NCBI RefSeq assembly: GCF_963678635.1
Contig: NC_087068.1
Location: 55,894,467 to 55,958,466, forward strand
Source: Symsagittifera roscoffensis
Taxonomy: Eukaryota; Xenacoelomorpha; Acoela; Convolutidae
Direction of reading: 5' to 3'
Length of the DNA: 64,000 bases
This document shows positions 39,701 through 52,165 of this stretch, piece by piece (position 1 is the stretch's first letter; each line of letters begins with the position of its first letter). Position numbers and translations under genes: made by a program. The notes beneath the pieces were generated by a model. The model saw only the letters and a list, made by a program, of their open reading frames with translations. It had not been told where the DNA came from and ran no database searches.

Positions 39701-42700
39701 AAAGAGAATGTAGTTTTTTCTAACATATTTCTTGAAATTGCGAGCCAAAAAGTTTCGTTATTTTGAACAAACTGTAGGGCTACTGATCAGAAATTAGTAT
39801 GGTTTTTTCTAAGTTTTTAACTGTTTTATTGAAATGATGGTTTGTAATTGCTTTGAACATTTATTATTGATTAAAACCGAAGGCTTATTGCGTTGTTCTT
39901 TTGTCGTTATTTAGGTTCGTCTTTTTCTGTTTTCAGATGTTGTGAACCTCAACTCTTGATGCATTTTTTCTTTGGGGAACCGATTAATGAGTTCCGATTA
40001 AATAGATTGTTTTCGTTGATAGTATTTGATAAATCGTATCGAAAAGAGTTGTTCTTGAACAATTTTTCCTGCCCTAAGAAAATAGAATGATTTTGAATTA
40101 TATCTCATTTTTGAAGAATCTCTGTTAGTGATTGTGATGGCTTTTCACCTTGGGGAACTGATTACTGATTGACAATTTTCACTGAATAATTTTGTTTGAT
40201 TTTTAGTTTGAAGTTGGTGTCATTTTGGAACCGATAAATGAATGAAATCGCTCACTTTGGGAAAAGTTTATATTATGCTTTCAGAATTGATGTTCGAAAA
40301 TCTAATTCTGGGATTAAATGGCTGAATTAAAGAGAATTTAGTTTTTCCTAACATATTTTTCGAAATTGCAAGCCAAAAAGTTTCGTTATTTCGAACAAAC
40401 TGTAGGGCTACTGATCAGAAATTAGTATGGTTTTTTAAAGTTTTTAACTGTTTTATTGAGTTGATGGTTTGTAATTGCTTTGAACATTTATTATTGATTA
40501 AAATCGAAGGCTTATTGCGTTGTTCTTTTGTCGTTATTTAGTTTCGCAATTTTCTGTTTTCAGATGTTGTGAACCTCCACTCTTGATGCATTTTTTCCTT
40601 GGGAACCGATTACTGAGTTCCGATTAAATAGATTGTTTTCGTTGATAGTATGTGATAAATTGTATCGAAAAGAGTTGTCCTTGAACAATTTTTCCTGCCC
40701 TTAGAAAATAGAATGATTTTGAATTATATCTCATTTTTGACGAATCTCTGTTAGTGATTGTGATGGCTTTTCACCTTGGGGAACTGATTACTGATTGACA
40801 ATGTTCACTGAATAATTTTGTTTGATTTTTAGTTTGAAGTTGGTGTCATTTTGGAACCGATAAATGAATGAAATCGCTCACTTTGGGAAAAGTTTATATT
40901 ATGCTTTCAGAATTGATGTTCGAAAATCTAATTCTGGGATTAAATGGCTGAATTAAAGAGAATTTAGTTTTTCCTAACATATTTCTCGAAATTGCAAGCC
41001 AAAAAGTTTCCTTATTTCGAACAAACTGTAGGGCTACTGATCAGAAATTAGTATGGTTTTTTAAAGTTTTTAACTGTTTTATTGAGTTGATGGTTTGTAA
41101 TTGCTTTGAACATTTATTATTGATTAAAATCGAAGGCTTATTGCGTTGTTCTTTTGTCGTTATTTAGGTTCGCAATTTTCTGTTTTCAGATGTTGTGAAC
41201 CTCAACTCTTGATGCATTTTTTCCTTGGGAACCGATTACTGAGTTCCGATTAAATAGATTGTTTTCGTTGATAGTATTTGATAAATTGTATCGAAAAGAG
41301 TTGTCCTTGAACAATTTTTCCTGCCCTTAGAAAATAGAATGATTTTGAATTATATCTCATTTTTGACGAATCTCTGTTAGTGATTCTGATGGCTTTTCAC
41401 CTTGGGGAACTGATTACTGATTGACAATTTTCACTGAATAATTTTGTTTGATTTTTAGTTTGAAGTTGGTGTCATTTTGGAACCGATAAATGAATGAAAG
41501 CGCTCACTTTGGGAAAAGTTTATATTATGCTTTCAGAGTTTGTGCTCGAAAATCTAATTCTGGGATTAAATGGCTGAATTAAAGAGAATGTAGTTTTTCC
41601 TAACATTTTTCTTGAAATTGCGAGCCAAAAAGTTTCGTTATTTTGAACAAACTGTAGGGCTACTGATCAGAAATTAGTATGGTTTTTTCTAAGTTTTTAA
41701 CTGTTTTATTGAGTTGATGGTTTGTAAGTGCTTTGAACATTTATTATTGATTAAAACCGAAGGCTTATTGCGTTGTTCTTTTGTCGTTATTTAGGTTCGT
41801 AATTTTTTGTTTTCAGATGTTGTGAACCTCAACTCTTAATGCATTTTTTCCTTGGGGAACCGATTACTGAGTTCCGATTAAATAGATTGTTTTCGTTGAT
41901 ATTATTTGATAAATCGTATCGAAAAGAGTTGTCCTTGAACAATTTTTCCTGCCCTTAGAAAATAGAATGATTTTGAATTATATCTCATTTTTGACGAATC
42001 TCTGCTAGTGATTGTGATGGCTTTTCACCTTGGGGAACTGATTACTGATTGACAATTTTCACTGAATAATTTTGTTTGATTTTTAGTTTGAAGTTGGTGT
42101 CATTTTGGAACCGATAAATGAATGAAAGCGCTCACTTTGGGAAAAGTTTATATTATGCTTTCAGAGTTTGTGCTCGAAAATCTAATTCTGGGATTAAATG
42201 GCTGAATTAAAGAGAATGTAGTTTTTCTTAACATATTTCTTGAAATTGCGAGCCAAAAAGTTTCGTTATTTTGAACAAACTGTAGGGCTACTGATCAGAA
42301 ATTAGTATGGTTTTTTCTAAGTTTTTAACTGTTTTATTGAGTTGATGGTTTGTAAGTGCTTTGAACATTTATTATTGATTAAAACCGAAGGCTTATTGCG
42401 TTGTTCTTTTGTCGTTATTTAGGTTCGTAATTTTTTGTTTTCAGATGTTGTGAACCTCAACTCTTAATGCATTTTTTCCTTGGGGAACCGATTACTGAGT
42501 TCCGATTAAATAGATTGTTTTCGTTGATAGTATTTGATAAATCGTATCGAAAAGAGTTGTCCTTGAACAATTTTTCCTGCCCTTAGAAAATAGAATGATT
42601 TTGAATTATATCTCATTTTTGACGAATCTCTGTTAGTGGTTGTAATGGTTTTTCACCTTGGGGAACTGATTACTGATTGACAATTTTCACTGAATAATTT

Positions 42701-45525
42701 TGTTTGATTTTTAGTTTGAAATTGGTGTCATTTTGGAACCGACAAATGAATGAAATCGCTCACTTTGGGAAAAGTTTATATTATGCTTTCAGAGTTTGTG
42801 TTCGAAAATCTAATTCTGGGATTAAATGGCTGAATTAAAGAGAATTTAGTTTTTCCTAACATATTTCTCGAAATTGCGAGCCAAAAAGTTTCGTTATTTT
42901 GAACAAACTGTAGGGCTACTGATCAGAAATTAGTATGGTTTTTTTTAAAGTTTTTAACTGTTTTATTGAGTTGATGGTTTGTAATTGCTTTGAACATTTA
43001 TTATTGATTAAAACCGAAGGCTTATTGCGTTGTTCTTTTGTCGTTATTTAGGTTCGCAATTTTCTGTTTTCAGATGTTGTGAACCTCAACTCTTGATGCA
43101 TTTTTTCCTTGGGGAACCGATTACTGAGTTCCGATTAAATAGATTGTTTTCGTTGATAGTATTTGATAAATTGTATCGAAAAGAGTTGTCCTTGAACAAT
43201 TTTTCCTGCCCTTAGAAAATAGACTGATTTTGAATTATATCTCATTTTTGACGAATCTCTGTTAGTGATTGTGATGGCTTTTCACCTTGGGGAACTGATT
43301 ACTGATTGACAATTTTCACTGAATAATTTTGTTTGATTTTTAGTTTGAAATTGGTGTCATTTCGGAACCGATAAATGAATGAAATCGCTCACTTTGGGAA
43401 AAGTTTATTTTATGCTTTCAGAGTTTGTGTTCGAAAATCTAATTCTGGGATTAAATGGCTGAATTAAAGAGAATTTAGTTTTTCCTAACATATTTCTTGA
43501 AATTGCGAGCCAAAAAGTTTCGTTATTTTGAACAAACTGTTGGGCTACTGATCAGAAATTAGTATGGTTTTTTCTAAGTTTTTAACTGTTTTATTGAGTT
43601 GATGGTTTGTAATTGCTTTGAACATTTATTATTGATCAAAACCGAAGGCTTATTGCGTTGTTCTTTTGTCGTTATTTAGGTTCGTAATTTTCTGTTTTCA
43701 GATGTTGTGAACGTCAACTCTTGATGCATTTTTTCCTTGGTGAATCGATTACTGAGTTCCGATTAAATCGATTGCTTTCGTTGATAGTATTTGATAAATC
43801 GTATCGAAAAGAGTTGTGCTTGAACAATTTTTCCTGCCCTTAGAAAATAGAATGATTTTGAATTATATCTCATTTTTGACGAAACTCTGTAAGTGATCGT
43901 GATGGCTTTTCACCTTGGGGAATTGATTACTGATTGACAATTTTCACTGAATAATTTTGTTTGATTTTTAGTTTGAAGTTGGTGTCATTTTGGAACCGAT
44001 AAATGAATGAAATCGCTCACTTTGGGAAAAGTTTAAATTATGCTTTCAGAGTTTGTGTTCGAAAATCTAATTCTGGGATTAAATGGCTGAATTAAAGAGA
44101 ATTTAGTTTTTCCTAACATATTTCATAAAATTGCGAGCCAAAAAGTTTCGTTATTTTGAACAAACTGTAGGGCTACTGATCAGAAATTAGTATGGTTTTT
44201 CTAAGTTTTTAACTGTTTTATTGAGTTGATGGTTTGTAAATGCTTTGAACATTTATTATTGATTAAAACCGAAGGCTTATTGCGTTGTTCTTTTGTCGTT
44301 ATTTAGGTTCGTAATTTTCTGTTTTCAGATGTTGTGAACCTCAACTCTTGATGCATTTTTTCCTTGGGGAACCGATTACTGATTTCCGATTAAATAGATT
44401 GTTTTCGTTGATATTATTTGATAAATCGTATCGAAAAGAGTTGTCCTTGAACAATTTTTCCTGCCCTTAGAAAATAGAATGATTTTGAATTATATCTCCT
44501 CTTTGACGAATCTCTGTTCGTGATTGTGATGGCTTTTCACCTTGGGGAACTGATTACTGGTTGACAATTTTCACTGGAAAATTTTGTTTGATTTTTAGTT
44601 TGAAGTTGGTGTCATTTTGGAACCGATAAATGAATGAAATCGCTCACTTTGGGAAAAGTTTATATTATGCTTTCAGAGTTTGTGTTCGAAAATCTAATTC
44701 TGGGATTAAATGGCTGAAATAAAGAGAATTTAGTTTTTCCTAACATATTTCATGAAACTGCGAGCCAAAAAGTTTCGTTCTTTTGAACAAACTGTAAGGC
44801 TACTGATCAGAAATTAGTATGGTTTTTTCTTAAGTTTTCAACTGTTTTTGTGAGTTGATGGTTTGTAATTGCTTTGAACATTTATTATTGATTAAAACCG
44901 AAGGCTTATTGCGTTGTTCTTTTGGCGTTATTTAGGTTCGTAATTTTCTGTTTTCGGTTGGTGTGAACCTCAACTCTTGATGAATTTTTTCCTTGGGGAA
45001 CCGATTACTGATTTCCGATTAAATAGATTGTTTTCGTTGATAGTATTTGATAAATCGTATCGAAAAGAGTTGTCCTTGAACAATTTTTCCTGCCCTTAGA
45101 AAATAGAATGATTTTGAATTATATCTCCTCTTTGACGAATCTCTGTTAGTGATTGTGATGGCTTTTCACCTTGGGGAACTGATTACTGATTGACAATTTT
45201 CACTGAATAATTTTGTTTGATTTTTAGTTTGAAGTTGGTTTCATTTTGGAACCGATAAATGAATGAAATCGCTCACTTTGAGAACAGTTTATAATACGCT
45301 TTCAGAGTTTGTATTCGAAAATCTTATTCTGGGGTTAAATGGCTGAATTAAAGAATAATTTTTCCCTACAAATTTCTGGAAACTGCGAACCAAAAAGTTC
45401 GTTATTTTGAACAAACTGTAAGGCTACTGATCAGAAATTAGTATGGTTTCTTGTAAATTTTCAATTTATCTTATTGAGATGATGGTTTGTAATTGCTTCG
45501 AATACACTGATTATTGATCTAAACC
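36742..45525 (+). repeat. Homogeneous block of 14 satellite units of ~627 bp
   Basis: Anchors at 36,742, 37,372, 37,999, 38,626, 39,252, 39,879, 40,506, 41,132, 41,759, 42,387, 43,016, 43,644, 44,271, 44,900 and 45,526 give intervals of 626-630 bp. All are A-type and all lack about 85 bp between GGTGTCATT and TTTGGAACCG, the part that in full units carries TTTCCGGAAA. The deletion has CAT at both ends. Adjacent copies at 41.1-42.4 kb share private changes (for example GTTTGTGCTCG), a sign of very recent local expansion. Confidence 0.9.
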
Positions 45526-48500
45526 GAAGGCTGATCGCGAGAGTTCTTTTGTCGTTATTTAATTTTGTAATGCTTACTGATTACGAACTGATTACTAAAA
45601 CTCACTGAATAGTTTTGCTTGATTTTTAGTTTGTGTCATTGAAAGACTTTATTCCGGAAATAGAAATATGAATAGTTTGATTAATTGTTATTTTTTGCTG
45701 AATGTTTCAATGTGACAGTGATGGCATTTTTTAGAACCAATAAATAAATGAAATTGATCTTTGGGAAAAGTGAATAATATGCTCTCAGAGTTTGTGTTCG
45801 AAAACCTTATTCTGGGATTAAATGGCTGAATTAAAGAGAATTTAATTTTTCCCAACAAATATCTGGAAACTGCGAGCCAAAAAGTTTCGTTATTTTGAAC
45901 AAACTGTAAGGCTACTGATCAGAAGTTAGTGGTTTTTTTCTAAGTTTTCAATTTTTTTTGAGATGAAGGTTTGTATTTGCTACCGAAGGCTGATTGCGGT
46001 AGTTCTTTTGTTGTTATTTAATACGTAATGCTCCGTTCGAATGTTCTGAGCCTCAATTCGTGATGAATTTTCTTCTCTCGGAACTAGTTACTGATTATGG
46101 GTTGTTCTTGTTGATAGTTTTCGAAAGTTTGTTCCGAAAAGTTTGCCCTTGAAGAGTTTATATCTCATTTTTGACGAATCTCTGTTAGTGATTGTGATGG
46201 CTTTTCACCTTTGGGAACTGATTACTGATTGACAAAACTCACTGAATCATTTTGTTTGATTTTTAGTTTAAAACTGGTGTCATTGAATGACTTTTTCCGG
46301 AAATAAAAATATGATCATTTTGATTTATCGTAGTTTTTGCTGAATAGTTTACAATGACAGTGATGGCATGTTTTGGAACCAATAAATGAATGAAATCGCT
46401 CCTTTTGGTAAAAGTTTATAATATGCTTTCAGAGTTTGTGTTCGAAAATCTATTTCGGGGGTTAAATGGCTGAATTCAAGAATAATTTTTTCCTACAAAT
46501 TTCTGGAAACTGCGAACCAAAAAGGCTCGTTATTTTGAACAAACTGTAAGGCTACTGGTCAGAAATTAGTATGGTTTCTTGTAAGTTTTCTTTTTATCTT
46601 ATTGAGATGATGGTTTGTAATTGCTTCGAATACACTGATTATTGATCTAAACCGAAGGCTGATCGCGAGAGTTCTTTTGTCGTTATTTAATTTCGTAATG
46701 CTCTGTTTTCCAATGTTGTGAACCTCAAATCTTGATGAATTATCTTCTCGCGGAACTAGTTACTGATTATGGGTTGTTCTTGTTGATAGTATTTGTTTCG
46801 CAAAGTTTTGCCCTTGAAGAGTTTTTCCTGCCATTAGATTATAGAATCATTTATATTTATCTCATTTTTGACGAATCTCTGTTAGTGATTGTGATGGCTT
46901 TCCACCTTGGGGAACTGATTACTGATTGACAAAACTCACTGAATAATTTTGCTTGATTTTTAGTTTGAAGTTGGTGTATTGAAAGACTTTTTCCGGAAAT
47001 AGACATATAATTATTTTGATATCTTAATTTTTTGCTTAATATTTTACAGTGAGAGTGATGGCATGTTTTGGAACCGATAAATGAATGAAATTGCTCTATT
47101 TGGGAAAAGTTTATAATATGCTTTCAGAGTTTGTGTTCGAAAGTCTAATTCTGGGGTTAAATGGCTGAATTAAAGAGAATAATTTTTCCCTACAACTTTC
47201 TGGAAACTGCGAACCCAAAAAGGTTCGTTATTTGGAACAAACTGTAAGGCTACTGATCAGAAATTAGTATGGTTTTTTGTAAGTTTTCAATTTATCTTAT
47301 TGAGATGATGGTTTGTAATTGCTTCGATTACACTGATTATTGATCTAAACCGAAGGCTGATCGCGAGAGTTCTTTTGTCGTTATTTAATTTCGTAATGCT
47401 TACTGATTACGAACTGATTACTGATTGACAAAACTCACTGAATATTTTTGCTTGAATTTTAGTTTGAAGTTGGTGTCATTGAAAGACTTTATTCCGGAAA
47501 TAGAAATATGAATAGTTTGATTTATTGTAATTTTTTGCTGAATGTTTCAAAGTGACAGTGATGGCATTTTTTGGAACCAATAAATAAATGAAATTGCTCT
47601 TTGGGAAAAGTTAATAATATGCTCTCAGAGCTTGTGTTCGAAAACCTTATTCTGGGATTAAATGGCTGAATTAAAGAGAATTTAATTTTTCCCAACAAAT
47701 TTCTGGAAACTGCGAGCCGAAAAGTTTCGTTATTTTGATCAAACTGTGAGCCTATTGGTCAGAACTTAGTATGGTTTTTCTAAGTTTTCAATTTTTTGAT
47801 GATAGTTTGTAATTGCTTTGAACACACTGATTATTGATCTAAAACGAAGGCTGATTGCTGTAGATCTCATATTTAATTTCGTAATTCACTGTTTTCGAAT
47901 GTTGTGAACCTCAATTCTTGATGAATTATCTTCTTGCGGAACTAGTTACTGATTATGGATTGTTCTTGTTGATAGTATTTGATAATTTGTTTCGAAAAGT
48001 TTTGCCCTTGAAGAGTTTTTCCTGCCATTAGATTAAAGAATCATTTTTATTTATATCTCATTTTTGACGAATCTCTGTTAGTGATTGTGATGGATTTGCA
48101 CCTTGGGGAACTTATTACTGATTGACAAAACTCACTGAATAATTTTGTCTGATTTTTAGTTTGAAATTGGTTTCATTGAAAGATTTTTTCCGGAAATAGA
48201 AATATGATTATTTTGATTTATCGTAGTTTTTGCTGAATAGTTTACAATGACAGTGTTGGCATGTTTTGAAACTGGGAAATGAATGAAATAGCTCACTTTG
48301 AGAAAAGTTATTAATATGCTTTCAGAGTTTGTGTTCGAAAATCTTATTCTGGGATTAAATGGCTGAATTAAAGAGAATTTAGTTTTTCCTAACAAATTTC
48401 TTGAAACTGCGAGCCACAAAGTTTCGTTATTTTGATCAAACTGTAAGGCTACTGATCGGAAATTAGTATGGTTTTTCTAAGTTTCAACTTTTTTTTTGAG

Positions 48501-50880
48501 TTGATGGTTTGTAATTGCTTTGAACACTTATTATTGATTAAAACCGAAGGCTTATTGCGGTTGTTCTTTGTCGTTTTTTAGGTTCGTAATTTTCTGTTTT
48601 CGGTTGTTGTGAATCTCAACTCTTGATGCATTTTTTTCTTAGGGAACCGATTACTGATTTCCGATTAAATAGATTGTTTTCGTTGATAGTATTTGATAAA
48701 TCGTATCCAAAAGAGTTGTCCTTGAACAATTTTTCCTGCCCTTAAAAAAATCGAGAATGATTTTGAATTATATCTCATTTTGACGAATCTCTGTTAGTGA
48801 TTGTGATGGCTTTTCACCTTGGGGAACTGATTACTGATTGACAATTTTCACTGAATAATTTTGTTTGATTTTTAGTTTGAAGTTGGTGTCATTTTGGAAC
48901 CGATAAATGAATGAAATCGCTCACTTTGGGAAAAGTTTATATTATGCTTTGAGAGTGTTTTGGAAACTGCGAGCCGAAAAGTTTCGTTATAACGAACAAA
49001 CTGTAAGGCTACTGATCAGAAATAATATGGTTTTTTCTAAGTTTTCAATTTTTTTTGAGATGAAGGCTTTTATTTGCTTTGAACACACTGATTATTGATC
49101 TAAACCGAAGGCTGATTGCGGTAGTTCTTTTGTCGTGATTTAGTTTTGTAATGCTCTGTTTTCGAATGTTGTGAGCCTCAATTCGTGATGAATTTTCTTC
49201 TCTCGGAACTAGTTACTGATAATGGGTTGTTCTTGTTGATAGTATTTGATAATTTGTTTCGAAAAGTTTTGCCCTTGAACAGTTTTTCCTGCCATTAGAT
49301 TAAAGAATCATTTTTATTTATATCTCATTTTTGACGAATCTCTGTTAGTGATTGTGATGGCTTTGCACCTTGGGGAACTTATTACTGATTGACAAAACTC
49401 ACTGAATAATTCTGTCTGATTTTTATTTTGAAATTGGTGTCATTGAAAGAGTTTTTCCGGAAATAGAAATATGTATAATTTGTTTTATTGTAATTTTTTG
49501 CTGAATATTTTACTCTGACAGTGATGGCAGTTTTTTGGAACCGATAAATGATTGAAAATAGTAATTTTGGGAAAAGTTCATAAATATGCTCCAAGAGTTT
49601 GTGTTCGAAAACCTTATTCTTTGATTAAATGGCCGAATTAGAGAATTTAGTTTTTCCTAACATAATTCTGGAAACTGAGAACTAAAAAGTTTCGTTATTT
49701 TGAACAAACTTTAAGGCTATTGATCAGAAATTAATATCGTCTTTTCTAAATTTTCAGTTTCTTTGAGATAATGGTTTGTAATTGCTTTGAACACACTGAT
49801 CAGTGATTAAAACCGAAAGCTGATTGCGATAGTTCTTTTGTCGTTATTTAATTTCGTTTTGTTCTGTTTTCGAATGTTGTGAACCTCAATTATTGATGCC
49901 TTTTCACCTTGCGGAACTGGTTGCTGATTTAGGGTAGTGCTCGTTGATAGTGTTTGATGATTTGTTTCGAACAATTTTTTGTGCTCTTAGAAAATGGAAC
50001 GATTTTTTGACGAATCCTTGTCATCGTGATTGTGATGGCCTTTCACCTTGGGAACTGATAACTGATTGACAAAACTCACTGAATCATTTTGTTTGATTTT
50101 TAGTTTGAAGTTGGTGTCATTGAAAGACGTTTTCCGGAAATAGACATATGATTATTTTGTTTTATCCTAATTTTTTGCTTAATATTTCACAGTGACTGTG
50201 ATGGCATGTTTTGGAACCAATAAATGAATGAAATCGCTCACTTTGGGAAAAGTTTATAATATGCTTTCAGAGTTTGTGTTCGAAAATCTAATTCTGGGGT
50301 TAAATGGCTGAATTAAAGAGAATAATTTTTTCCCTACAACTTTCTGGAAACTGCGAAACAAAAAGGTTCGTTATTTGGAACAAACTGTAAGGCTACTGAT
50401 CAGAAATTAGTATGGTTTTTTGTAAGTTTTCAATTTATCTTATTGAGATGATGGTTTGTAATCGCTTCGAACACACTGATTTTTGATCTCAACCGAAGGC
50501 TGATCGCGAGAGTTCTTTTGTTATTTAATTTCATAATGCTCTGTTTTCGAATGTTGTGAGCCTCAATTCGTGATGAATTTTGTTCTCTCGGAACTAATTA
50601 CTGATAATGGGTTGTTCTTGTTGATAGTATTTGATAATTTGTTTCGAAAAGTTTTGCCCTTGAACAGTTTTTCCTGCCATTAGATTATAGAATCATATAT
50701 TTATATCTCATTTATCTCTTTTTTTGACGAATCTCTTATAGTGATTGTGATGGCTTTTCACCTTGGGGAACTGATTACTGATTGACAAAACTCACTGAAT
50801 AATTTGGTTGATTTTTAGTTTGAAGTTGGTGTCATTGAAAGAGTTTTTCCGGAAATAGAAATATGTATAGTTTGTTTTAT
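45526..50880 (+). repeat. Heterogeneous satellite units with several internal deletions
   Basis: Intervals here are 459, 669, 698, 494, 700, 561, 708 and 680 bp. The units at 45,526 and 47,352 share the same large deletion, in which TAATGCTTACTGATTACG leads straight into GAACTGATTACT. The unit at 49,815 is the rare GCGGAACTGGTTGCTG subtype otherwise seen at 9,627, 11,019 and 53,599. The last unit (anchor 50,495) is interrupted at 50,880. Confidence 0.85.
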
Positions 50881-50890
50881 TACACCGAAG
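50881..50890 (+). repeat. Left terminal inverted repeat of the insertion
   Basis: TACACCGAAG begins at the first inserted base and is the exact reverse complement of 53,244-53,253. Confidence 0.75.
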
Positions 50891-51180
50891 ACTTTAGTCA
50901 AGGTGTTATGGTATCGTGTAACGGTTTTTTTTTTAATGTTGTCTGTTGTCAGGTGTCGACAAATAACGTCCACAGTTATCAATTATCATGTGGGCTGGAC
51001 TATATCGCGCTATGTCACGTGATTGCGTATGTTTGTTTCTTTATTTGTTCATCTTTATTTATTTAATTATCTGTTCTTCTATTTATTTAATTATGTTTAG
51101 TTTGCTTATATTTATTTATAATTTATGTATGTACATATTTATTTTTGTTTATTTTTATCACGTGTTTTGTTTATTTATTT
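50891..51180 (+). other. Left unique part of the insertion
   Basis: About 290 bp of non-satellite sequence contains a poly-T run near 50,923, a GTCTGTTGTCAGGTGTCGAC stretch and TATATCGCGC. It then grades into ATTT-rich sequence. No coding sequence was recognised; the hydrophobic Tyr/Phe/Ile ORFs here are read-outs of the ATTT repeat. Confidence 0.5.
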
Positions 51181-52165
51181 AATTTTTCTTTCTTTCATTT
51201 AGTTTTGTTTTTATTATTTCTGCGTGTGTATTTATTTAATTTATTTATTTTCATTTATTTATATTATGGGTCTGTTTGTTTGGTTATTTGTTCATATATA
51301 TTTTTTCATGTCTATTTAATTATTTGTACATTTCACTTTTGCTTTTATTTATTTATTTATTTATTTATTTATGTATTTATTTATGTATTTATTTATTTAT
51401 TTATGTATTGATTTATTTTTTTATTGCTTATTTATTTATCAGGTGTGTTTTGTTTATTTATTGATATTTATTTCTATATTTATTTAATTATTCTTTCTTT
51501 CATTTAGTTTTGCTTTTATTATTTATGTATGCGTATTTATTTCATTTATTTATTTTCATTTATTCATATTATGGGTCTGTTTGTTTGGTTATTTGTTCAT
51601 ATATATTTTTTCATGTCTATTTAATTATTTGTACATTTCACTTTTGCTTTTATTTATTTATATATTTATTTATTTATGTATTCATTTATGTATTTATTTA
51701 TTTATTTATGTATTGATTTATTTTTTTATTGCTTATTTATTTATCAGGTGTGTTTTGTTTATTTGTTGATATTTATTTCTATATTTATTTAATTATTCTT
51801 TCTTTCATTTAGTTTTGCTTTTATTTTTTATGTATGTGTATTTATTTAGTTCATTTACTTTCATTTATTTATATTATGGGTCTGTTTGTTTGGTTATTTG
51901 TTCATGAGATATATATTTTTCATGTTAATTTAATTATTTGTACATTTCAGTTTTGCGTTTATTTATTTATTTATTTATGTATGTATTTATTTATTTATGT
52001 ATTGATTTATTTTTTTATTGTTTATTTATTTATCAGGTGTGTTTTGTTTATTCGTTGATATTTATTGCTATATTTATTTAATTATTTTCTTTCATTTAGT
52101 TTTGCTTTTATTTATTATTCATGTATGTATTTATTTATTCATTTATTTATTTATGTTTATTTATT
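51181..52165 (+). repeat. Three copies of a 305-bp unit rich in (TTTA)n
   Basis: The string ATATTATGGGTCTG recurs at 51,261, 51,566 and 51,871, 305 bp apart. TTCATTTAGTTTTG recurs near 51,196, 51,502 and 51,807, and again near 52,093 at the start of a partial fourth unit. Inside each unit are runs of TTTA/TTTAT. The first two copies are nearly identical; the third has a shorter TTTA tract. Confidence 0.85.

Larger units (their letters stand above)
1..50880 (+). repeat. Tandem satellite array, ~700-bp unit, continuing past the left edge
   Basis: The whole interval is built of head-to-tail copies of one AT-rich unit. The anchor GAAGGCT (just after a TAAAACC or CTAAACC run) recurs at 714, 1417, 2121, 2831, 3535, 4251, 4952 and so on to 50,495. 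Most intervals are 690-718 bp, with a distinct 626-630 bp class. Two main unit types differ after the anchor. Type A has GGCTTATTGCGGTTG, then CTCTTGATGCATT and a GATTAAATAGATTG stretch. Type B has GGCTGATTGCGGTAG, then ATTCGTGATGAATTTTC and TTACTGATTATGGG. All copies lie in the same orientation. Nothing in the array looks like a conserved gene. Whether it is centromeric, pericentromeric or intronic cannot be told from sequence alone. Confidence 0.95.

Noticed and set aside
1-50880. CENP-B box in the satellite
   Set aside because: TTCGTTATTTTGAACAAACT was compared with the NTTCGNNNNANNCGGGN pattern. The required CGGG is absent.
1-50880. CRISPR-like array
   Set aside because: Units are ~700 bp and wholly repeated, with no unique spacers, in a eukaryotic setting.
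50988-52058. Hydrophobic Tyr/Phe/Ile-rich ORFs that look like membrane proteins
   Set aside because: They are translations of the (TTTA)n repeat. Several overlapping frames are open at once, as expected of a simple repeat.
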